From Reticulitermes speratus (taxonomy: Eukaryota > Arthropoda > Insecta > Blattodea > Rhinotermitidae), in NCBI GenBank assembly GCA_021186555.1, contig JAJKFL010000003.1, forward strand, positions 49,749,630 to 49,813,629: a stretch of DNA of 64,000 nt, read 5' to 3'. The position numbers and the translations under genes are program-made. Positions 55,676 to 64,000 of this stretch are shown in pieces (position 1 is the first letter of the stretch; each line of letters begins with the position of its first letter). The notes under the pieces were generated by a model. That model made no database searches. It was not told the DNA's origin and saw only the letters and a list, made by a program, of their open reading frames with translations.

Positions 55676-55710
55676 CATTATTTTATCTGACATCTCTCGC
55701 CAGTTGCTTC
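55672..55710 (+). repeat. MITE-like family F, single end, fused to the 43-bp array
   Basis: AGAGACATTATTTTATCTGA then CATCTCTCGCCAGTTGC, matching the end seen at 9461-9504 (minus) and 61748 (plus). Confidence 0.5.
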
Positions 55711-56195
55711 CTTTTCGACGTACGGTGAACAACGTGTTTGTTAGATGTGACGTGTGTTTGCGAGTCAAAGGAAAACATTTATAGCACCTTCATTAAATAT
55801 GGCGAATAAGACTTAATAATAACGGCAGTGCATTGAACTGAAACGCTTGAATCCCGAGTCACGGCAAGTTGGAAAAGCGGCGAGCGTTGCGCTTTGTCCT
55901 GTTAAGCGAAACGGTCTGAGCGAAGAGTAAAACGAGTTGTCATGCAACATGAATGTCTCTGTACCATCCCTTGATGATTTGTAGAATAGGTCAACTATCG
56001 CATGCCTAACTGCACGGTTCTGAGGTACCGTCCTGAAAACGGGGGATGTTAGTCGTGTCTTTGCCGAAATTACTTCAGTAAATGCTTAATACTTTTCGGA
56101 AGCATTTCGTAACTTCATAATACTTAATTCTGCGTGAAAAGTGCACATTCTTCTCCATGTAGCACAGTCCTTCTTGAGAAGCTAACTGATCTCAG
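55711..56195. other. Unannotated non-coding stretch
   Basis: No supported feature. Confidence 0.35.
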
Positions 56196-56199
56196 CTAG

Positions 56200-56645
56200 T
56201 CAAGAAATTCCCCGCGTTTTATGGAACCCGAAGGTTCATTACCGCACTCACAAGAACCCGCCATCTGTCCCTATCCTGAGCCATATCAATCCAGTCCATG
56301 CTCCCCCCATCCCACTTCTTGAAGATCCATTTTAATATTATCCTCCCATCTACGCCTGGGTCTTCCAAGTGGTCTCCTTCCCTCGGGTCTCCCCACCAAA
56401 ACCCTGTATGCACCTCTCCCCTTACCCATACGTGCTACATGCCCCGTCCACCTCATTCTTCTCGATTTGATCACCCGAATAATATTTGGTGATGAGTACA
56501 GATCATTAAGTTCCTCGTTATGTAGTCTTCTCCATTCCCCTGTTACCTCGTCCTCTTAGGCCCAAATATCCTCCTCAGCACCCTATTCTCGAACACCCTC
56601 AGCTTATGTTCCTCCCTCAGTGAGAGACCAAGAAAAGTGCACATT
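56200..56645 (-). mobile_element. Non-LTR reverse transcriptase C-terminus, best-preserved copy
   Basis: Minus-strand frames give LSLREEHKLRVFENRVLRRI, then [39 protein letters not shown] and [20 protein letters not shown], followed by stop and the GCGGGGAATTTCTTGACTAG 3' UTR. At least three frameshifts break it, and the upstream polymerase domain is absent. This tail serves as the reference for the other fragments (9740, 16982, 20535, 27563, 31412, 35437, 57540, 60408). Confidence 0.85.
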
Positions 56646-56792
56646 GAAGTGGAAAATTGAGACATTCCATGGCGGTTATTGGTGTGCTTTTTCTTTACCG
56701 TATGCCATATGGCCAGTAGCCTACACGGTCTGTAAATGATGATACAGAGTTACTTGATCTTATTCCGTTCATTTATGAGAAGGGAATTATCC

Positions 56793-56988
56793 CAAATATG
56801 ATCTGCGCTCTTCTGGGACTTTACGCAACGTAGATTGATAGTTGCCGACGTTTCGGGACAACCTGTCTGTCCCACCTTCTAGCGTCAAGCAGTCCAAGAA
56901 GAAGAGACCGATAGATTGTCCCGAAACGTCGGTAACAAACTACGAATCTACGCTACGTAAGATCCCAGAAGAGCACAGATCTCATTTA
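56793..56988. repeat. Hairpin element of the hammerhead-related family
   Basis: Arms of about 70 nt are inverted copies. The left arm runs ATGATCTGCGCTCTTCTGGG .. GCCGACGTTTCGGGACA; the right arm TGTCCCGAAACGTCGGTAAC .. CCAGAAGAGCACAGATCTCA. The 55-nt centre is unrelated. CCGAAACGTCGG is kept, but no clear CTGANGA core is left. Confidence 0.6.
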
Positions 56989-57539
56989 AACCACGGCGGA
57001 AGGCTGAAATCACGTAACCCAAATATCTTTCTATAGCGCCAGCGCATCATTTTAATTGCTAACTTATGTATATAAGAACTTAGCGATTTTATATTTTAAG
57101 CAGGAGTTGAGTAACAGTCGTCATAGCGTGTAGAATTAGAGGAAAAAGGAAGTACAAGGCTGTTGGAATTTCGTCGACCGATATGGTGCACATTTAGAAA
57201 GCAGGAGAGATAAAGCAAATGCCGGTGTTACAGATATCTGGGCTGTTCGCGTTCGTCCTGTAGCATGAGCTGAAAATTGTCATTACGGCCATAGACGTCA
57301 TCGTGACTTTTACTTCAAATTATACGTTACACGCTGCGTATCGCCTTTTGAGCGTGTTATACAAGAAACACGAGGCTTGTGGCCCGCGCGAACACAATTT
57401 TACGAACCAGCAACATTAATTAGTATATCGCGTGAGCTGTATTAAACTGCGCGAGACAGTAATTGACTGAATGTTGTATTGTCTTTATTTCGAAGCTGAT
57501 AATTGCTTAGTTTGTCACTAGAGTCCCCATTGTTTTTTT

Positions 57540-57668
57540 TTTATGGAGCTCGAACATTTTATTACTGTGAATCCAACCCATACCCTCGTATCCTAATTTC
57601 TTCACGATCTGTTTTAATATTATCCTCAGATACAAGTCTGAATCTCCCAAGAGGTCTCTTCACTTATC
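57540..57668 (-). mobile_element. Non-LTR retrotransposon 3' end (relic)
   Basis: CTTCACGATCTGTTTTAATA, TTATCCTCAGATACAAGTCT and CCCAAGAGGTCTCTTCAC mirror the [15 protein letters not shown] region of the LINE at 56200. Confidence 0.6.
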
Positions 57669-57785
57669 TGTACTAACACCCAGCTTTCGGCGAATTTGTA
57701 ATGAAACCAAAATGCATTTTAAAAATTCCCAAGCGTTCTAAAATTTGAGACTTTTAAAAATCTTCGCGTTTTTTATCTTTCTTTT

Positions 57786-58480
57786 GTATACTGTAACAAT
57801 ACCTTCGTGGTCTAGTCTGTGTTCTGTTGTGTAGTGTAACAGTATTCATGTTGTGTCCTTTTGTATACTGTAACAATACCTTCGTGGGCCGGGATAGCTC
57901 AGTCGGTATAGCGACTCGCTACGAGCTGGACGGTACGGGGATCGAATACCGGTGGGGGTCGAGATTTTCCGCAGCCGTCCAGACCGGCCCTGGGGCCCAC
58001 CCAGCCTCCTATACAATGGGTACCGGGTCTCTTTCCCGGGGTAAAGCGGCCGGGGCGTGGCGTTAACCAACCACCCCATCTAGTGCCGAGGTTAAAGAAA
58101 GAGTAGAGCTATACCTCTACTCCCCCTCTGGGCCTTCGTGGCCTGTTCTAGGGAGGACTTTGCCTTTTTAACAATACCTTCATGTTATACGCCATTTTGT
58201 GTACTTTAACAACTTCATGCTGTACCTCTCTATGTACTTTAACAATATCTTCATAATGTCTGCTCCTTCGTATATTTTAATAATATCTTCATGATGTACA
58301 ACCGTTTGTATACTTTATCTTCATGATATGTGATTGACCGTTTAATGTTTTAAGTATTTTAATGATAAATGCCGCTTAATACTAGTATACTTCAACAGTA
58401 TCATCATAATGCATGCTGTTCTGTACGCTTTAACATTACCTCCAGTTGTATACCGTAACAGTATCGTTGTGTTATGTGTT
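57786..58480. repeat. Degenerate tandem repeat (about 37-40 bp), hosting a SINE A
   Basis: Units of the form GTATACTNTAACAATACCTT then CATGNTGTAC.. recur at about 57786, 57865, 58166, 58205, 58240, 58280, 58385 and 58440, much diverged. The SINE A at 57887 is inserted in one unit. Confidence 0.6.
57887..58168 (+). mobile_element. SINE family A, full length with 16-bp target duplication
   Basis: GGCCGGGATAGCTCAGTCGG head (canonical box A), GGATCGAATACCGG box B, complete body and end. Flanks taacaataccttcgtg (57871-57886) and taacaataccttcatg (58169-58184), one mismatch. Because the host is itself a tandem repeat, part of this match could be pre-existing. Confidence 0.9.
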
Positions 58481-58557
58481 CTTTCACATGTGCCATTTTT
58501 GGTTTTGGTTTGAGGATACTCAGGTTTACTCACACTGAAATGTTTCTGCGGTAAAAA

Positions 58558-58990
58558 GAAAACTTCGGCAGTAATCTGCTGTCTCCATTGTCACGGTAGA
58601 AGCTTCTGTTTAAATAATAATCCCGTTACATGCAAATTATTAGGTGCTTAATTTTTGCTTCGCAGTTAGCAGTACTCTTATATTAAGCTTTTCGCCGCTA
58701 TTTCTAAGATTGTAAGCTTCTTCTCTGAAGATCGAGGTAGAAGGTTTCTCCGAAACATCAGAACGTACAGTCGAACTCGGTTATAACGTCATGAAGGGGA
58801 CTGAATATTTTGTGTCGTTATAAACGAGTGTTGTTATAACGTAGGAGCATAATGTTATGGTTAACTGAGGAATTAATTGGTACCTCAGAATATCTGACGC
58901 TGTAGACGAGGTGTCTCATAAACCGTTGTCGTTATAAGCGGGTTCGACTGTGTATACCAGACTACACCGCCATGGAAACCTTACATCTCA
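58558..58990. repeat. Inverted pair of hammerhead-related arms, cut by a pogo-like MITE
   Basis: Left arm (minus) about 58558-58605; right arm CTCTGAAGATCGAGGTAGAA then GGTTTCTCCGAAACATCAGA at 58728, continuing as TACCAGACTACACCGCC after the MITE. Core CTGAAGA and GAAAC are present in the right arm. The MITE split the arm tail. Confidence 0.5.
58768..58950. mobile_element. Pogo-like MITE, copy 2
   Basis: Ends CAGTCGAACTCGGTTATAAC and GTTATAAGCGGGTTCGACTG, flanked by TA at left and TG (mutated TA) at right. 183 bp, about 85 percent like the copy at 30877 by eye. Confidence 0.8.
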
Positions 58991-59580
58991 GGTTAGAACG
59001 CACTTGAATGATCTAACCTATCGTGTTTTAGGTAAATGTCTTCGTCTTTGATAAGCTGTCACGTGTATACTGTCGGTCTGCAGAATGGATTCGTTTGAAG
59101 ATTCTGTGGACGTTGCCATGATGGGCAGTTCTTTTGCTTGTGGCAGGCTTGATCTCGTGATGAAGTTGTGTAGCGCGTTTATCGTCTATTGTCTGTCAGT
59201 AATTAGTGTAGTATGTTGGTGAGTACATATTAATTGGACTTTACAGTTACTCTTAACGTGGTTAGAAAGGACTGCCAGTTCAGAGATCTGCCTCTGAATG
59301 TTGCATAGTCATTTTTACGAAAATAAACGGAAGGTATACTATAGCGTTACAATAATGGAACTTTCAGTAGGTCTACCAACAGCAGGGCGTTTCCTCACGT
59401 TCACACGTATTCCGGCATTCTACCGGTTGGTATAGATTTGCTTCACGGATATAATATGGTTAAGACTCGATTCTTGTAGGTTTGACGGCAGTATCGGAAT
59501 AGAGTTGAAGGTCGGCTCGGACTTAGCGAGAAAAGGATATGTGCGTCATGTAGGGTTGTACATACTGTTGTGTTTTGGAT
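58991..59580. other. Unannotated non-coding stretch
   Basis: No supported feature. Confidence 0.35.
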
Positions 59581-59581
59581 C

Positions 59582-59735
59582 ATGACACCCTGTAGTCCGA
59601 TATGCGATCTCTGGAGTTTCTGGAGGGATATACTGCCTCAGTCTCCGGGGCATTTCTGCCCTGAAGGTGGAGGCAGTGTTTTTACTCTAAACGTTGGTTA
59701 AAGTTTTTCTTAACCGAATACAAGATGTCATAACC
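59582..59735. repeat. Inverted pair of hammerhead-related arms (worn)
   Basis: GACACCCTGTAGTCCGATAT ... GAGGGATATACTGCCTCAGT at left and CCCTGAAGGTGGAGGCAGTG then TTTTTACTCTAAACGTTGGT at right. The right arm retains CTGAAGG and GGAGGCAG; GAAAC has become TAAAC. Confidence 0.45.
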
Positions 59736-59807
59736 CATTAGAACTTAAAAGCTCCGTGAAAACCATAAATCTCATCCTGAAAATGTGAAATTTGTGATAG
59801 GCTAGCA

Positions 59808-60133
59808 TAGCGGTCGCCAACCGGTGGTCCGCGGACCACTGATGTTCCGCGAGAAAATTTTGGTGGTCCGTGGAGAAATTTGGCCATTATTTGCAATTTT
59901 TATGTTTATTATACTGTTTCATTATATTCAGTATATTCATTATATATTAATATCACACTAATAATTTTGTTATAATTAAACAAGTGCATTTCATATTAAT
60001 AAAATTGAACTTTTATCAGCATTATTTTATAGATGTTTGTACCTTTTTAAAAAAGAAATTCATGTTAGTGGTCCGCGGGATTCAAAATTGTGAGTTTAGT
60101 GGTCCGTGAGGTCCGAATGGTTGGCGACCGCTG
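59808..60133. mobile_element. hAT-like non-autonomous DNA transposon with perfect 8-bp duplication
   Basis: Left TAGCGGTCGCCAACCGGTGG; right, inverted, CAGCGGTCGCCAACCATTCG. Flanks ggctagca at 59800-59807 and 60134-60141 are identical. Subterminal GGTCCGCGG repeats flank an AT-rich centre. 326 bp, no transposase. Confidence 0.9.
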
Positions 60134-60407
60134 GGCTAGCACGCACATTTTAAAGGAAAGAACGCAGATACAGGTCGTTTGGTAGCATGGTGCTGAGGAG
60201 AATGGACCTAAGACAGAGGAAGTAGCAAGGAGACTGAAGGAAACTGCGTCGCGACGAGCTTTGAGTTGTACCCTTCAATAAACGTAATTTTTAACAACTC
60301 AAAAGGAGAATGTAGCGCGCGGGACATGCAGCACGCAAAGGAGGTGTGGGAAAAATTGTAGTCGGAAACGCGAGTGGAAGAAATCACGTGACAGTAATAT
60401 CTAAGTT

Positions 60408-60556
60408 GGTTTGAGACTGTGGAGTGGATTCAGCTGTCCCACGATAGGCACCAGTGACGGATATTTGTGAACACCGTAACGAATTCTTGGGTATAAAATG
60501 TGGGGAATTACTTGACTGCTTGAGTCAGTGCTAGAATCGAAGAACAGCTTTGCGGT
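60408..60556 (+). mobile_element. Non-LTR retrotransposon 3' end (relic)
   Basis: GGAGTGGATTCAGCTGTCCC, ACGATAGGCACCAGTGACGG, ACACCGTAACGAATTCTTGG and AAATGTGGGGAATTACTTGA match the shared LINE tail. It runs straight up to the 78-bp minisatellite. Confidence 0.7.
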
Positions 60557-60626
60557 GTGGAGTTGGTAATGCTTTGTTAGTCTGAAACTCCTGAAAATGA
60601 TAGTTTGTATGGGAACGGATGGTGAT

Positions 60627-61250
60627 TTGTAGTGTTAGGTACTGTGTTGTGAGTATTTGTACTGTTGTTAACGTTTTGTGCATTCGTGAAGGTAGACGTA
60701 TAATTTGTAGTGTTAGGTACTGTGTTGTGAGTATTTGTACTGTTGTTAACGTTTTGTGCATTCGTGAAGGTAGACGTATAATTTGTAGTGTTAGGTACTG
60801 TGCTGTTAGTATTTGTACTGTTGTTAACGTTTTGTGCATTCGTGAAGGTAGACGTATAATTTGTAGTGTTAGGTACTGTGTTGTGAGTATTTGTACTGTT
60901 GTTAACGTTTTGTGCATTCATGAAGGTAGACGTATAATTTGTAGTGTTAGGTACTGTGTTGTGAGTATTTGTACTGTTGTTAACGTTTTGTGCATTCGTG
61001 AAGGTAGACGTATAATTTGTAGTGTTAGGTACTGTGTTGTGAGTATTTGTACTGTTGTTAACGTTTTGTGCATTCATGAAGGTAGACGTATAATTTGTAG
61101 TGTTAGGTACTGTGTTGTGAGTATTTGTACTGTTGTTAACGTTTTGTGCATTCGTGAAGGTAGACGTATAATTTGTAGTGTTAGGTACTGTGTTGTGAGT
61201 ATTTGTACTGTTGTTAACGTTTTGTGCATTCGTGAAGGTAGACATATAAT
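60627..61250. repeat. 78-bp minisatellite, 8 copies
   Basis: Unit starts GATTTGTAGTGTTAGGTACT and ends GTGCATTCGTGAAGGTAGAC. The copies differ at two or three sites only (CGTGAAGG/CATGAAGG alternation, one GTGCTGTTAG variant). The 78-bp length keeps frames open on both strands (229 residues plus; 222 minus, Thr/Asn-rich), which I read as spurious. Confidence 0.95.
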
Positions 61251-61254
61251 TTCA

Positions 61255-61745
61255 GATATCCTGGATCAAGCTTCGAACCGCGAATCTCCCACGTGTGATT
61301 GTTGTTAGTCGTGTGTAACAAAATTACTTCATTTGTGCATCTGATATTAGATCTAATGAGTAGTACTTGGTAACTGACTTCTTACAAATAATGGCGTCAG
61401 ATGAGGCATGACAGCTGTGCATTAGGAAGTATTTGGATGGAGTAGCCCTGTCTTGTTGTAATGTATTGTCTCACTGTCTGAATGGTCCGGACTTCTCAAG
61501 CAAGCCGTGACTGATATCCTTGCGAAATACTGAACAAGGCGTTAGCAGAAATGAAGCGGTACAGGGGAGCGGTGTAGGAAGGAACTATGACGTGTTACAG
61601 CTAAATTTGGATTTGTAAGGTCCTATATGTTTAATGACGGGAGATAAAACAGAGAGACCGAACGGAGGAGATAATTTTAATATACAGGACCTACTCTGTC
61701 TCTGAAACATAGCGCTGTAGCAGAGACGTTAAGTACGACAGTTGT
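61255..61745. other. Unannotated non-coding stretch
   Basis: No supported feature. Confidence 0.35.
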
Positions 61746-61747
61746 AC

Positions 61748-61882
61748 AGGGTCATTATTTTATCTGACAACTGTCGGTTGTCACTTCTGTTGGCTCGTTT
61801 ATCGTACTAACGTAGCCTATACGCGAGGTAGAGTAGCCGCTGGAAGTGACAAATGATAGTTGTCAGATAAATTAAGGCCCTT
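61748..61882. mobile_element. MITE-like family F, both ends present
   Basis: CAGGGTCATTATTTTATCTG then ACAACTGTCGGTTGTCACTT at left; inverted at right (CAAGGGCCTTAATTTATCTG then ACAACTATCATTTGTCACTT). About 135 bp. Superfamily unclear; flanks show no convincing duplication. Confidence 0.6.
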
Positions 61883-62213
61883 GCAGTATATGGATACGTC
61901 CAGTTCCTGTAACAAGTTAATGTACAACCCTGATACAAATGAAGGCCAACTGCCACTCGCAAGACACTTGCAGCATTTTGTGTTCGTTGATTAACAAGTT
62001 CTGTACTTAATGTTGTAGGTAGCTGCACTTTCATTAACATCAGTGGCGGCCATGTGATAGCCGCGGGGAGTTATTATGAATTACTTTACAAGCGCATTGT
62101 CTCTCTTTTTGTGGAAAGTATCACCTTGTGATACTGGTAAATTGTGAGACACCGACCGTGTATTTGGAACTAATTTAATTACTATTACACGATTACTAAT
62201 CGCCATTTACTCT

Positions 62214-62227
62214 CCCCCCCCCCCCCC
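62214..62227 (+). repeat. Poly-C tract (14 C)
   Basis: Uninterrupted run of 14 C in otherwise unannotated sequence (61883-62580). Confidence 0.95.
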
Positions 62228-62595
62228 TTTGTTTCGTGGCCCTGAGACTTTGTCGAAAAATAGAAACTTGCTTTTCAAACACATAGACTTAAGTGGAAAG
62301 CTGAGTGTTAAATGTGGCTGATGACGGGTTGTTACAGTAAACGTTGGTTGTTGTTATATTGAGTATCGTCTGCCATTTGAGTTTTTCCAGTTTCAAGTTT
62401 TCAAGTTTCAGTTTCGAGAATTGGATGTGCTAGACGTTAAACAAGAATGTGAGTTTTAACATATTGTTTAATGGCACATATTGAGAAGTAAGTCACGTTT
62501 GAGGTATACGAGAAATGAATATTGAAACTAATATGCGGTTCCGTAACAAAAGAGGTAATTTTAAAAATATAGTTACTATACTTATTGTAGTATTG

Positions 62596-62871
62596 TGAGC
62601 CGGGATAGCGTAGTCAGTATAGCGACTCGCTACGGGCTGGACGGTCCGGGGATCGAATCCCGGTTAGGGCGAGATTTTCAGCACCCGTCCAGACCGGCCC
62701 TGGGGCCCACCCAACCTCCTATACAATGTGTACAGGGGCCATTCCCGGGGGTAAAGCGGCCGGGGCGTGGTGTTAACCACCCACCCCCATCTAGCGCCGA
62801 GGTTAAAGAAAAGAGTTTAGGTATAACCCTACTGTGTACCTTCATGGTATGTTATAGGGTGAGCTTTACCT
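62596..62871 (+). mobile_element. SINE family A, full length with perfect target duplication
   Basis: GAGCCGGGATAGCGTAGTCA head, GGATCGAATCCCGG box B, complete body. Flanks ttattgtagtattg at 62582-62595 and 62872-62885, 14 bp perfect. The long frame running from this SINE to 63263 is not evidence of a gene in the SINE part. Confidence 0.93.
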
Positions 62872-63193
62872 TTATTGTAGTATTGCAGCAGTTTAGAAAT
62901 ATTTGCTTGAAGGAGGCAGTGTCAATTAATGACACTAAAATTACCATTTTTAATGTTGTGGTGGAATTTATTTGTGGAGCCCTTTTTCTCACCTCTAGGA
63001 ACACCATTTTGTACACACTTCTTGAAAATGTGCCTTCAGCAGTCTCCCACCTACCATCAAGAACTCCCGAAGTCAACAGTGTGATTAGTTGTTGCCTTGA
63101 AAAACTTAGATCTCGTGTACAAACTAGATGTTATGAAGGCACCATAATGGGATTCCTTCTACATGTGGTAATTTTCTTGTTTTTTTACCACAG

Positions 63194-63259
63194 GAAATTA
63201 AAGCGCATACCAGAAGTCGTCGTAATGTGTTTTAATAACGCTGGTCCCGTTTGGAGGGC
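63194..63259 (+). other. Candidate internal exon (66 nt) with strong splice sites
   Basis: TTTCTTGTTTTTTTACCACAG precedes and GTAAGT follows a 66-base segment with a single open frame (KLKRIPEVVVMCFNNAGPVWRA, one extra base at the start and two at the end). I recognise no family, and no neighbouring exon is found, so it could be a chance pairing of sites. If real, it belongs to a plus-strand gene that continues beyond the window. Confidence 0.25.
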
Positions 63260-64000
63260 GTAAGTACATAGAATTTACAAATAATAATGAGACAAATTGC
63301 AAAGGAAGGAAATCGCAATGCGGAAGTGGGAAGAGTTTGCTGAAATTCCGTGCTGGGAGAGAAAATAATGGACTTTGTTGTTATGAAGTAGGATTATTAT
63401 AGTAGAGCAGTGAAGAGTGGCTGGCTGGCTGGCTGCCTGCCTTCGTAACGTAATGTGTTTTAGTCTCTTAACCATGCGTATGATTTGCATCATACAAGCC
63501 TTCACAGTGTTGGGGCTGACAAATGTCTGCATTCAGCCCAGAGTAATGCGGCTAGATCAACTGTCTCTTTGTCCTTAATCCGGACCCCAGAAGATTTTAA
63601 TAAACCAACAAAGAACAAGGAAACGCACACTGTATCATTTTTTAAAGTATTTATTGTTAGTAGTGGAAAACGTCCCTTTGAAAATCAACGTGAAATAATT
63701 TTTCTTCGTTCTTCACCCATTGCTTACTATTCTTTATCCCTTTCGTCCCTCTATCTCCTCGCCTCCTTTCGCCGTTAAAACAGTGAATCAAATTATGGCT
63801 TAGGTGCTTTCGTGTACCTGCGGACTGCGTATTAAACTCGCTCTGTCCGACATTCTGACTGTAAGCGAATAATAACGGGAGAACTGCTGAGCGGATTTTC
63901 CGAAATGTGAATTGAAATTTTACGGAAAATCGTGAAGTCTTTTCGGTTTTCATTAAGATCGGATAGTTTTAACGATAACTTTACATTGAAATGAAGATCT
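63260..64000. other. Unannotated non-coding stretch
   Basis: No supported feature; a (GGCT)n-like run lies at 63419-63432. Confidence 0.35.

Noticed and set aside
60531..61308. Thr/Asn-rich 222-residue and Cys/Val-rich 229-residue frames
   Set aside because: Same cause: a 78-bp tandem repeat open on both strands.
62595..63263. 222-residue plus-strand frame
   Set aside because: Its first third is a SINE A; only the last 66 bases have splice-like borders, reported separately at low confidence.
1..64000. CRISPR arrays, prokaryotic operons, integrated virus genomes
   Set aside because: The tandem arrays have no spacers, the DNA is clearly eukaryotic, and no viral polymerase, capsid or envelope frame was seen.

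Overview
This is eukaryotic, almost certainly insect, DNA. The repeat content (tRNA-headed SINEs of three or four kinds, eroded C-terminal ends of non-LTR reverse transcriptases with GRPRRRW-type motifs, short hAT and pogo-like elements) points to a large repeat-rich genome, and from familiarity I favour a cockroach or termite (Blattodea). That placement is inference. Nothing bacterial, plasmid-like, CRISPR-like or operon-like is present.

Layout. (1) 1160-5206, minus strand, holds the only convincing protein-coding gene: a secreted, proline-rich, Tyr/Thr/Gln-repeat protein of about 1,348 residues with a signal peptide, an acidic patch and a non-repetitive N-terminal block. The reading frame is open over its first 2.6 kb and last 1 kb, but changes four times within about 480 bp (2110-2592). 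A polyadenylation signal lies about 75 bp past the stop, and the start codon is directly preceded by what looks like a splice acceptor. (2) From 5.4 kb to 64 kb I see no other convincing gene: this is intergenic and/or intronic DNA. One splice-bounded 66-nt exon candidate lies at 63194-63259 (+).

Repeats. SINE family A (8 younger copies, several with 11-16 bp target-site duplications) and its older relative A' (15 copies) share a tRNA-like head with A and B boxes. Family B (9 copies plus one with a different body, B2) has a tRNA-Leu-like head and an A-rich tail. C and D are rarer. LINE remnants are all short 3' ends. Five hAT-type elements have recognisable inverted ends, four of them with 8-bp duplications, and there are two copies of a pogo-like MITE. 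Five minisatellites (units of 66, 26, 24, 43 and 78 bp) make long spurious open frames, two of them open on both strands.

Most interesting signal. A dispersed family of inverted-repeat and hairpin elements carries, in its arms, a conserved CUGANGA - variable stem - GAAAC(N)GU motif. Stem II, and in the best two copies stem I as well, is kept by compensating base changes. This matches the hammerhead ribozyme fold known from Penelope-like retroelements. The best copies are at 6856-6902 and 10089-10133 (minus strand). Elements of this family at 10036-10702, 15897-16102, 16103-16312 and 25031-25662 form nested or back-to-back hairpins, some of them cut by later insertions.
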